A DNA stretch of 20,629 nucleotides, from positions 1 to 20,629 of the forward strand of contig JALMLS010000533.1 in NCBI GenBank assembly GCA_038496445.1. Reading direction: 5' to 3'. Position numbers and translations under genes: made by a program. Shown here one piece after another: positions 7,517 to 17,841 of this stretch. Each line of letters begins with the position of its first letter. Position 1 is the first letter of the stretch. Below the pieces are notes generated by a model. That model saw only the letters and a program-made list of their open reading frames with translations. It did not search any database and was not told the origin of the DNA. The DNA comes from Trichosphaerium sp. ATCC 40318. Lineage: Eukaryota; Discosea; Flabellinia; Trichosidae.

Positions 7517-10359
7517 TTATCGCTTTGGGCAAGACAGAGCGTGGTCTAGCTCTCCGCATAGTCTCTTTATCTCACATAAAGTGTTTCGGAGGCTATGACA
7601 ATCTGCAGGGTTTGCTTCAAGGCACATTACACGTTGAACAAAGCCGCCGGAAATGTCGATTTGCGGTACTGCATCTCTACAAAAACAAAATATGAGCTAT
7701 TTAGTCGGTTAACAACTCTTACCTATCAGGGATGACGTTAACGGCGTATTTGTAAATATTCTACACATAAAGTTAATCATTGCAAACTAGAAAAACTACG
7801 CGTACTTCGAGGCGAATACCAAGTTTACGTCTTGTCAGCACGAGACCTGGTGCTGAAAATACTACGGCTGTTTTATTTCTCTTAGTTCCTGCAATCTTTG
7901 CAATAGCTCCACCGAGACTGTGACCAGTGAGCATCACGTGCCTTCATAAAAATTAGCAAATTCTTATTGCATTGACCTCGAAAATACCTGTCTTTAATCT
8001 TATCAATATATTCAATAACAGGCTTATAATAATGTCTCACAGGATTGTTTATCAAAGACTCTGGAAGTGCAGATATTTTCAAAAGTGAAGCAACTACAAA
8101 GTAGACACGTAAGTATTACTTTTTAAATTAAAATTCATACCAAGGCCTGTTGGAATCCAGTTTAGCATCGGAACAAAAGATGAAAAAAGTTGGAACATAG
8201 ACACGTCCATGTAAATGTCAGCATCTATAGTTGATTAGCAATAATACTTTATCTTCTATGTATTGTGCCTTGCAAAACATCTAAGAGTCTAGCAGAAGTA
8301 CCACGGATTGCTATTACAGAAAGTCCTCTTGACTGGTATAACGTTTAGAATTTGGTGTTAATCCAATAATCAAATACGAACCTTTGAATAAAAATCATAG
8401 AAGTGGACATTTACGTCGTCTGTCGTGTGTGCACGTATGACATCCCAATCATTCGTACTACAAATGCCTTAATTTTGATTGTTGTATTCTATTACATACC
8501 CGCCATCTAGACCTTTTACTAATTCTTGTAACCGCAAAGCATGTTTGTCAAAGCATGTCCCTTCAAAATACGCCTAAAAAGAACATTAGATAAATATAGT
8601 ACACGGTAAACAATATACCATATCCGCTAAAATACCGATATCAATCACATCCAACCCGTGCCATCTTTGGCTACATATTTGGTAGCCACCATCGCACTGA
8701 GAGACCTTAAAAATAAGTTAAAAACCAGCATGACTTATAACAAAAAGATTACATTTTCTCCAGGCATATAAAATCGATCAAAATCCGAACAATGCATATC
8801 CATTTCCTCTTGTTCTTCTTGTAGAAATACACCAAAACTTAATGAGAAAATAACCTGTAGGAAGAGATAATATGAGCGAAGACAAATTTTTCTTCGGTTG
8901 TTTCATACCACAAGCATGAGAAGTGCGAATCCTGTGACCAATAATCTTTGTGACTCTACGTCCATATCATACTTAAACTTCTTTTCTTTCTTAGTTCTTG
9001 ACATTCCAAAATTTGAAAGAAGTAGGATCCAAGATACAAAGCAAAACGCAGCTATAATAGACTTAGTACGGTCAGGTTTAAGTTATTTTTTACTAATACG
9101 TACGTAAGTAGTAATATCTTGTCTTGTATTCAGTGCCGAAGAATGACCCAAAGACGAAGAGTGCAATGAAAATGAAAAGACCGTTTATAAAAAAAGCTAC
9201 TTTGTTAACTTTGTGGCTTGTAGACATGATAGGCTTCAACAAAGCGTTTATCAAATCTACTCCTGCTATTACGCCAAAATAAAAAAAGTACACAAACGTT
9301 GTGTAGGAAATGGCCCATGCCACCACGTGCAAAACACCTGAAAAGCCGTCAAATCAAGAAAGTTGCTAAAGCAAAAATACTCCAACGGTACAACTATACC
9401 ACGTACCACGAATACCTGTTGCCATTGGTACGATAACTAGCGAATAGATGAGAATAATACTCCAAGTATTGAAAAGAGAACGCACCAGATGCAACTATGA
9501 CAGTGAATTGCATAATTGATATTTGAACAGGTAACACGTGAGTCACTGCATCTTTTATTGCTAAAACACAATCAGATTACAATTTTCGACCTACTAAATA
9601 CGTACTCACGCCACGATTATTTATGACGAGCCACTTTCTGTATAATGTGAAGAGCAACGCAATTACCAACAGCATCTCCAATATAAAGAGTGTTCCTTTA
9701 TATGCACCGAGTGCTGAAGTATCTGAAGGTGTTGCAATGACATTAACAGCAAACTGAACAGCTACAGGAAGCCCTGCGATGACACTCACCAAGACAATAA
9801 CTGATTCCAGGTTAGCGAATAAACTTAAACCGACTGATCGCACCTGCTGTCCATGATGAAAGGATTGTTGACGATTCAAGTTGAAGAATACGCTTCGTAA
9901 TAAATGGATGCCCTACAAGCTTAATAAGGATTTTTGATCTTGTGTCAAGATGTACCCTTGGATACAATATCTAACCAAGGCTTTAACAGTGACCGAAGAA
10001 GTGTAACGCTGGGTACTACAGTAAACAAAAATAATACCGCGTGTTCCATCGCCTCTACGCAGAGGCATGTCAGTGAGGTTATTTTAAAGTTGTTTTTTGT
10101 ACCGGGTGTAATAAGTTCTTTAAAAGTTTCCCAGTCGCTTGAAGCGGACTGTAATGCTATAGTTTGATCTAGTTTAGGCTGTATCATAAAGAAAAAACTA
10201 TTTATATTCACTTTAAGAATCATGATTAGAAATATTGTGATCACTGGTGCCGCAGACGTGAACGATATCTAAGACGATCAATATAAACGTGGATGGTTTC
10301 CTCATTTTTACCATACGGCCTATTAGGGCCAATGATCCCAGTGCAGCACTTTGAACCAT
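7517..10359 (-). CDS. Multi-pass class 3 lipase, diacylglycerol-lipase-like
   Basis: Eighteen exons give 680 residues: 10245-10359, 9956-10210, 9844-9912, 9606-9800, 9486-9560, 9407-9436, 9104-9337, 8909-9051, 8753-8854, 8619-8705, 8500-8573, 8382-8457, 8269-8332, 8141-8224, 7988-8093, 7806-7941, 7723-7760 and 7517-7676. All phases agree. The first 390 residues contain about eight hydrophobic segments (for example VIVLVSVIAGLPVAV, LFIFIALFVFG, FALLMLVVIFSLSFG). The rest is an alpha/beta-hydrolase of the class 3 lipase family (PF01764): AIRGTS oxyanion region, nucleophile elbow GHSLGG with Ser about 578, Asp about 629 (RDAVP) and His about 655 (DCHSL). A membrane domain followed by this lipase, and a length near 670, match animal DAGL-beta, which cleaves diacylglycerol at sn-1; animal enzymes have four membrane spans. 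The first in-frame ATG (10359) was taken as start. Intron 8225-8268 is GC-AG. Confidence 0.88.
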
Positions 10360-10523
10360 AGTGATGATGAGTTGTGTGAGTATTGGGTGATGACTGTGCA
10401 GGCGTGGCGAATTGGTCAACGTTTTTGTTTTGTGAATTTTTTTAGCAAGTAATTTATCTAGATACCGTTTCGCGTTTGTTTGGACTAATCTGGCGGTATT
10501 ACTAATTACAGTTCTGGTTGCCT
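10360..10523. promoter_or_regulatory. Shared divergent promoter region
   Basis: These 164 nt separate the start codons of the lipase (minus) and the Rabin8-like gene (plus), so they must hold both 5' UTRs and promoters. No individual element is recognised. Confidence 0.45.
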
Positions 10524-12367
10524 ATGGCAAGCGCACCTGCAAGGTCTTGGCTTTCACGCGCGTTTACGAGAACTACTGAGGCGCCAACGGTTCAAATTGA
10601 TGAAGAAGTTCCACAAGATCTTTGTCTCGAGGTTATTTATTCTTTTTTTTGTATCTACTGACAAAGATATAAAGGAACAACCAGAGTTGCTCGTAGCACA
10701 ACTGGAGGACTGTAAAGCTACCATAGAGCATTATAAGCAATTACGAGCCCTTTTGAATAAAGAAAACAGAGAGTTGGAAGAAAACCTCAAAAAATCGCGT
10801 TTACGCGTAGCGGAGCTCAATGACGTACATTCTCAGCAAATTGAACAAATTGATGTCTTAAAGCAGATCATTATAAATGAAAATACAAAAGTGTCCTCTC
10901 TTGAGCTACGAAACAGCCGTTTAAAGGTAACCGCCGAAATTTGCCGAAGTCGACTACTTTTTTATTTGTTTGATTCTACAAAACTGATAAAAGTGTAAAT
11001 TAATCAACAAAACATTGCTATCACGCGTAGGATATACCAACCGAGGCGAAAAAGGAAGCGATGCAGTTTTTCCGTTTGTAATTTCGCCCAAAAATAGTTT
11101 AGTTTTATTATGCTCACTCACTTTAGAAACGAGTAAAAGAACTACTCAAGATAGTCACAGAAGAAAAGCAGCTTCGTATTGAAGCACAAGAAAAATCAGA
11201 AAAGTCTCTTTACGAAGAACTAGCAAACATTACAGCTGAAGCCGTGAGCAGCGATGGAAGTGCCGGTGAAGGTGACGATTTGGACCTTCTTTCTTTTAGA
11301 TCAGGTTCTTCAGCTTCAGGACCATCTACACATCGGTCTATTGATGAAGCACCACTTAAACCGAAAGCTTTTTCAGTGCCTAAAATACAAACAAAAAAAT
11401 GCGAAAGTTCTTCTCCTTTGGATACCAAACAGAGACCAAGAAGGTACATTTGTTTTTTATGTATGATTTTCCAACACTTCTTTTTTTAGTAAGTCCGCAA
11501 AGGAAATTAGTCGTTCTGCATTAAGGAGTGCCAGGGATTCTCCACAAACAATATTGGATATTTCAAGTGGATCTCTTCAAAGTATTGCGGAGGATTTTGG
11601 TGCTTCAAAGAGATGTAAATCTGCTCGTCAACGAGGTGGAGCATGTAGTTTCGATAAGAGGTTCCTTTCTTAAAACTTAAAGATGGCGTTCATACTAACC
11701 ACGTGATTTAGCTCTTCAATATTCGATCCTTCTTTTATGAAAGAACCGGCAAGCGCTCGATCTGTGCGCAAGCGTCCAAAGCGCAAAAAGTCTCCACGAT
11801 CTAAAAACTATGTAACTATAACTAGTCCTCCTGCAAACTATCAAATGGAGGTATGTAGAGGTTATGCACAAAAGTACTAAGTAGGTATCCTAGGAGTGGA
11901 ACGAGTTCGTTAAAAGGGGTTGCCCAATCAAAGGAGGGATTGCAACTACGCCAAGGATTTTATCACGCGTGGAGCGTCATGAGGTTGCAAATGTTCTTCG
12001 TTTCAACGTGTCCCGTTCTACTGTATTGCGTAGTGTTAAAGACCACACACTAGAGATAGAGCTTGCATCGTCAACGGCAGACAATGAGACTCATTGCTCT
12101 TTATGCACACAGGTACTATTGTTGTGTGATTTCCTGATGTACTTACCTTACTAGGCTGGTTGCAAGTTTATTCTACGAGAAGGTAAGCAGCCGCCAACTC
12201 CTATTTGCAGTCTATGCCGTGATCGCGTTGTATCAGTATGCGATTTTTACGCGTTTATACGTGACGTGCAAAAAGGACTATTTTCGGAGTTGTCCGACAA
12301 CGCTTTGTACAAAAAATTTCAACAAAAACGCTTGATTATGGCTGCGGCGAGTATCAGCGCGTCATGA
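10524..12367 (+). CDS. Rabin8/Sec2-like Rab guanine-nucleotide exchange factor
   Basis: Seven exons give 472 residues: 10524-10631, 10675-10926, 11127-11443, 11490-11660, 11712-11850, 11894-12112 and 12155-12367. Residues about 37-165 form a long heptad-rich helix with LYEELANITAEAV at its end, reminiscent of the Sec2-type coiled coil that opens Rab8/Sec4. A Ser-rich middle and a basic patch (RKRPKRKKSPR) follow. The C-terminal 75 residues carry two Cys pairs (C397/C400 and C420/C423) and CDFYAFIRDVQKGL, which closely resembles the conserved C-terminal segment of animal Rabin8/GRAB (C-N-F-F-x-Y-I-R-x-I-Q-x-G-L, from memory). This combination is my basis for the call; the coiled coil alone would not suffice. 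Expected role: activation of a Rab8-class GTPase in exocytosis. The coding end overlaps a convergent ORF. Confidence 0.65.
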
Positions 12368-12616
12368 AACAAATTGTAAATAAAATAAAATTCCAACGAC
12401 CAAAAACGACTTCACGTGTTTTTGGCTCAACATCAAGTAAACCACTAAGCTGTAGTAACGGTTTTTTCTAATGGCGACTTCGCCTTTTTTAAAAACGTCC
12501 AGAGCAGCAGGCGTGGCTTGTAATTGGTGTTTCAGAACGGTTTCTACATTTGGTAATATCGAGCGCGTGGTACACCTTATGTAAAAGCTCGTGGAGAAAA
12601 AAGATTTTGCCAGCAT
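12362..12616 (-). CDS. Small, possibly mitochondrial membrane protein
   Basis: An uninterrupted 84-codon ORF starts MLAKSFFSTSFYIRCTTRS, which is rich in Arg/Ser and lacks acidic residues, like a mitochondrial presequence. A hydrophilic middle (LDVFKKGEVAIRKNRYY) and a hydrophobic tail (FLVVGILFYLQFV) follow. A short intron near 12412-12444 is possible and would shorten the tail without changing the frame. The family is not recognised. It is convergent with the Rabin8-like gene and shares the palindromic hexamer TCATGA at 12362-12367, which encodes Ser-stop on both strands. Confidence 0.45.
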   Translation of the reverse strand: MLAKSFFSTSFYIRCTTRSILPNVETVLKHQLQATPAALDVFKKGEVAIRKNRYYSLVVYLMLSQKHVKSFLVVGILFYLQFVS

Positions 12617-12709
12617 AATCCCTTAAATGTTTGGTGAAGTTGTACTAAAATACTCACTTATAACAGCTAATATTAAGTTACCCTTTTAACGTTCAAGCAA
12701 CCGTGTCAT

Positions 12710-15700
12710 ATGGCAATGGAAATAGACACTTTCGAGAGCCTAGCAGGTGAGCCAGAGCAAATTCATCCCCCAGATGCTGTTTTCTACTGGGAGGACTCAA
12801 AACCAACTGGAGCGATTGGCTGGGTTGTGTTGGATCGCGTTATAAACAGAGTAGCAGGAGGAGGCATCTTTATGCATCCAAACGCAACGGAACAGGTGCG
12901 ATACGTTGACTGTACCTCGTATGCGCTTTAAGCGCTTCATTGGTGTAAAAACTCCATACTGCACCAAAACGTTGGTGACCTAGCAATTTGCGTGCCATTC
13001 ACATGCACACATGCACCAACGCCTAACGAAGTAGTATTATTATTTAACGAATCTGAAAACGCTAATCAAAATCGTGCAACTCAACTCTAAAACGCCATAG
13101 GAAGTAGCAGATATTGCTCGTAACATGTCTAGAAAGTTTACAGTATGCGATCCGCAAATCGGTGGCGCTAAAGCTGGTACGTATTATAAAAAACGTCAAG
13201 ATACGTTTTTAATAGCGTAGAGCCGTTATTTTTTATCTCAAAGTGTCAAAATCTTTCATGTTAATTCTGTAAGTGGTAACACGTTAAAAAATCGCTTATA
13301 AAAACGCACATTGCTGTTTTCGTATTTTTGGTAGCACATTTGGCGTTTCCCTTATGAAAATATGAAACGTCACCTCACCTCACATTGATTTTAAAGAAAG
13401 ATAGGTATTCGATTTAATCATCGTGATGCCAGGGCAAAAGAAGTACGTCATTTTACGAGGTTTTACTTTTTTTTTTTCTTCTTTTTTTTTTTCGAAAGTA
13501 GACATTAATTGTCTATTAACAGGTTCTTCGCCGGTTCATTATTGATAATAAGACTCTTTTGAGTAATGTATGGGTTACAGCAGGAGATTTAAATACAGAT
13601 GACAGGTTTATAGAACAAGTTATTCAAAATGACTTGGGATTACCAACAATGCAGTATGTGATTTGTAGTAATTCTTTCACAATTTAATTACATCAATTGA
13701 TTTTTTTTTCATTTAGACATGTACTAGCACAGACATTTTCACGCGCTACTGGACAACCAAATCGCGCTGGAAACTTATCCTCTATAATTATACATCCAGC
13801 ATGTAAAGAAAAGTTTTTCCCGCTCATTGAAGTACGATGTTGTATTTATTGTTTTAAAAGTTACCTTGTTATTCTTTTACGTTCTGCGCTTATGCTAACA
13901 ACGTTACAAATAGGGTTCTGTAGGCTATGGTATATCAGAAGCTATACGCACAGCGATAACTCTTACAAACCCTGCTGGTCTTGGTACATAAAAGAACCTT
14001 TGTTGTTACACCATTTAACAGTACCTTTTATGGAATAGGTAAATTCCGTGTTATCATTCAAGGTTTTGGTGCTGTTGGTAGTTCGCTTGCTTATTATTTG
14101 GTCCATAGAAATATAGCTAAGGTCGTCGCCTTATGTGACAAGGATGGGTTAGTCTTTGAATAGGAATAGAACATCACCTTGTTACTTTTTTGCTAACCTT
14201 TTTCTCTAAGGTACATTTTTGATCATAATGGTTTAGACATCTATGATGTATTATGTGCACGTCAAGCGTGAGTTTAAATACAAAACAACATGTATCATTA
14301 CATGATGCTAATATGTCATTTTTACAGGCGTATACAAAAGCTGATGATGTCTAAAGGTTCTCCAAAACGAATAGCTGAAAGTGCTAAAAACTTCTTCTGC
14401 AATTTGAGTCCCGCTCAAAAGAAAAAATTTAATGCTGTCACAAGAACACAAAATTTTTCAATTGTCGGTAACGCACAGTTTCTTGCACAGTTTTTAGCTT
14501 GTACAAAGGTAATCATCGAGCAAATCTTAAAATTTTCTTAGTTTTTGTTGACATTCTTTGTGCTTGCAGGCAGAAGTTTTTAGTCCCTGTGCATTGCGTT
14601 ATCAAGTGAGTAACGATATTGTACAATCTATGATACACACAACATGGAGAGACGTCAAAGACAGGTAATAAGTTCGGTAGTCAAAGCATTGCTAACATGG
14701 TTGTAGATATCTCGTATGTGGAGCAAACAATCCTTATGGTACTGTCACATCAGCTGGTGCATTGGTGGGCGACGATTCTGGATCAGTACAGTGTGTACGT
14801 CAAAATGAAAAGCTTTTAACAACGTAGGTTGTACATCTGTTAATATTTATCTTAGACACTCCGTGATGCTAATGTATGTATTGTTCCTGATTGGGTTGCA
14901 AATTCTGGAACTGCTCAGCTATTTCATCGTGCTATTTCACTTAACTTTAACATAAATGTACGCCTCCTTTATTTCCTTAATTCCCTGTTACTAGCCTATG
15001 TAAACTACACGTTTTCAAACCAATTGTTTGGACGCTTACTGATATTTAATAATAGTATCCAAACCTTGCTGAGGAAGTACTAGAGGCTGTTGGAAACCCA
15101 ATCAAGTAAGTTTTCTCTTTTTTTTCATTTTTATCAAATTCAAGTTGGTATCATTACTAACTCGTTTGGTATGTAGGACGTATATAGAAAAGTCTTACGC
15201 TCTCGTTGACAAAAAAAAACGGTTTTTAGAATATGGTTGCTGCAAAAGAGCTCTTGAGGTACATTACTTAGATTCGAGATAGTCCTCTTCGTGTTGATGT
15301 TTTTTTTTGACTTTACGTAGTTGCTTGATAAACCCGTATCTCTCTTTGAGAGCTTCAAGAATGTTACAAATCCTGCAAACTCTAGATATTCTTTGCCGCC
15401 ACCGTACTCTACACTCACTGTCGATGACAGATTAAATAGATGTACACGATGGGCTGTCGAGTGCAGTGGTGTAGAAGAGTTTAAAGAACTACTTCGTATT
15501 AGTAGAAATCCTGTTGCACTTGATGGTTGCGAACCTAGTGGGCGTATGACAATAGCACAGGTACAATAGATGATATTCAAATACTTGAATGCAGTCACAT
15601 CTGTTCTCAACGTGTTTTAACCTGTGTTGTTTTTTTAGATACTTACAAAGAAGTATATGGTTCAATTGCTTACGTCCTCTGGTTTTACATATTTATTTTT

Positions 15701-17413
15701 AATAGCCGATTGGTTCGCATATATGAATCATAAGGTAGGTGTACGATAGCAAAAAAAATAGTAACCCAAGGATCCCACTATAACCCAAACAACTTTGTTT
15801 GATATTTTTTAAGTGAAAAATGGTTGACTTTTAGTTCGTTTTGGAGTTCGGTTGCTCACTGTTTTCTTTGTTAGTTGGGTGGAGATAAATCAAAGATTAA
15901 GATTGTTGGACAATATTTTATTGAAGTTTTTAAAGCATCTGGACTAGATTTATCACGTGTTCAATTCTTATGGGCATCAGAAGAACAAAAAAAATATGCT
16001 GATAAATATTGGTCACAAGTCATTGATATTTCAACAAAGTACTTTTACAATCTATCTTCCTTGAGATTTCTGATTTTGTGCCTTCACCACCATTCCTTAC
16101 TTCTTATTAGATTCAATTTGGCTGATGTCAAAGACTGTTCTGTCATTATGGGAAGAGAACCAACGGATGAGTTATCTGCTTCTATGGCAATGTATACTTG
16201 TATGCAAGCAGCAGATGCCTTATTTCTAGGCGCTGATGTATGTCAAATGGGAACAGATCAAACAAAAGTTATAAACATGGCTAGAGCATACTGTGATAAG
16301 TCAGGAGGACAGTACAGAAAACCTATTGTACTAGCAAACCCAATTATAAGGTACGACTGACTTCAAAAAAAAAAACACCAGCACAGCTTTATTTTCTTCA
16401 AGTTGCAGCGAATACAGCTCTATTCGTTCAAATTCTTCGCTTGTTCTGGGCGTTTTACCTTTTTTTTTAACTTGATCCTTTTTTTCCCTCTTCAAACATC
16501 ATGTGTATCACTCCTTGTTAGCCGCTCTTTATCCTTGTAAATCAAGAAAAAAAAGCCACGTGATAGTCTAATAGTTTTTGTTTTGTAGTGACCTGTATGG
16601 CAAGAGTAAGATGAGTAAAAGTAAAGCTGATGCAGCTATATTCGTTGATGATACACCCGCTGTTGTTAAGCAAAAAGTCATGAACGCTTATTGCCCTGAG
16701 AAACAAGTACGGGTTTTGTCATTTTTTTTTACTTTTTTCAAAAGTCGGTCAGTTGCTCAAGTGTTTGTATAGGTAGTAGGAAATCCTTGTGCAGAAATGA
16801 TGCAATATCTTGTGATTCCTAATGTACAAACAAGAAATGGCAACATCATAAACCTTCCAGTCGTTTTCGATACACAAAATGGAAAGAGAATAGAAATTAG
16901 AGCAGTACAAGATTTCACTAAAGCTTACAGTGTACGTTTTCTTTTATAAAAAACCAACTATTATGTACTCTACACTACCGATGGATATATATTGCGGCCC
17001 CGTAACCATTCGGAGTGAAAATTATGGGACCTAGTACTAGCGACTGTCCTTTTTGTTTTGTTTTTTTTTACAAACTTATTTTTCTTTTAGGAAGGCTTTA
17101 TCACTGCTTCAGACTTGAGACGAAATTTAATTCGTGAAATTAACAGATTACTTGAACCTATTAGAACACATTTTGCTACTGACGAAACAGCCAGAGAACT
17201 TCTTCTACAGGTACTAAAAAAAACCAAAACTTGGCAAAAAACAATCAACAAAAAACAGCTTTTTTTTCCATCTCTACGGGATGTCTCTTGTTTTTTGTAT
17301 TTTCTGTAGTTTAAAACCTTTATATTAAACGTATGATATAGGTGCAATCATTTTCTGGGAGTCAAAATAAGACTGAAGCTCAAAATGGAGCTCCAAACGG
17401 ATTGTACCACTAA
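12710..17413 (+). CDS. Amino-acid dehydrogenase fused to tyrosyl-tRNA synthetase
   Basis: Twenty-two exons give 862 residues: 12710-12895, 13101-13176, 13405-13442, 13523-13653, 13717-13831, 13914-13983, 14039-14147, 14211-14267, 14328-14508, 14570-14664, 14707-14794, 14856-14957, 15056-15105, 15177-15258, 15321-15560, 15639-15734, 15875-16038, 16111-16350, 16589-16706, 16773-16931, 17091-17210 and 17342-17413. Every phase agrees. Residues 1-430 are a Glu/Leu/Phe/Val dehydrogenase (PF02812/PF00208): GGGIFMHPN, NMSRK (Lys74), GGAKAG (Lys86), AGDLNT, the NAD site QGFGAVG (214-219) with DKDG, GANNP and PDWVANSG. Residues 430-470 are a charged linker. Residues 470-840 are plant/protist-type TyrRS (class I): DGCEPSGRMTIAQ (528-540), IADWFAYMN, FLWASEEQ, YTCMQAAD and KMSKS at 714-718. 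The first His of the HIGH-like motif is Thr537. No in-frame Met exists from the linker until Met536, so a separate TyrRS start is not available with these exons. Confidence 0.88.
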
Positions 17414-17841
17414 ATTGTTTACAAAAATATCATTAGAAATAAGTTTCTGTCTTATCTTTAGAGTATGCCTAAAAAGTATACTCGTTAGACTATAATATGA
17501 GAAGGAAATAAAAGGCACTGTTACGATGCTGAAGCATCGTCATGTGTCAAGTCTCCATCAAAGTTGAACGTGTCAAGTGTTGTGCCAAGTGATATCTAAA
17601 TATAGACTAGGAATATTGAGAGACAAGATTTCATACTCCATTGAGGCTTTTACTAAAACACGTACAAGTTACCACTAGTAGCATAGGCACCTCTTGTAGC
17701 GTACTACTACCAGACGACACTTGGTAGGTGGTCTTTTGTATTGAGCAATTAAGTGAGTGCTCTTAAGTGAGTACTCATTAAAAAAGTATTTTGACTGTTC
17801 GTAGAGACGTTTAAACCATTTGTGGGTGTAGCGTCAGAAAA
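17414..17841. other. Intergenic stretch with small repeats
   Basis: The region between the fusion gene and the chitobiase contains a perfect 8-bp inverted repeat (ACGATGCT-GA-AGCATC GT, 17523-17540) and a 14-nt tandem duplication (17749-17762 and 17763-17776, one mismatch). It presumably holds the 3' UTR of one gene and the promoter of the next. No coding exon is seen. Confidence 0.5.
17749..17776. repeat. Two tandem copies of a 14-nt unit
   Basis: TTAAGTGAGTGCTC is followed directly by TTAAGTGAGTACTC, about 65 nt upstream of the chitobiase start codon. It could be a duplicated regulator site; this is inference from position only. Confidence 0.6.

Noticed and set aside
9002-9104. Separate membrane-protein gene (ending near 9093) and lipase gene (starting at 9004)
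   Set aside because: A phase-1 intron 9052-9103 with GTACGT and TATAG joins them, the frame upstream of the lipase Met is open through a membrane segment, and the joined protein has the known membrane-plus-lipase layout.
15235-15258. ATG at about 15235 as a separate TyrRS start (MVAAKELL)
   Set aside because: Its frame is shifted relative to the dehydrogenase-TyrRS frame and cannot be joined to the exon at 15321 in the TyrRS frame with the visible splice sites.
15140-15610. 156-codon open frame on the minus strand
   Set aside because: It lies opposite TyrRS exons and introns of the fusion gene, has no recognisable motif, and is explained as an antisense shadow.
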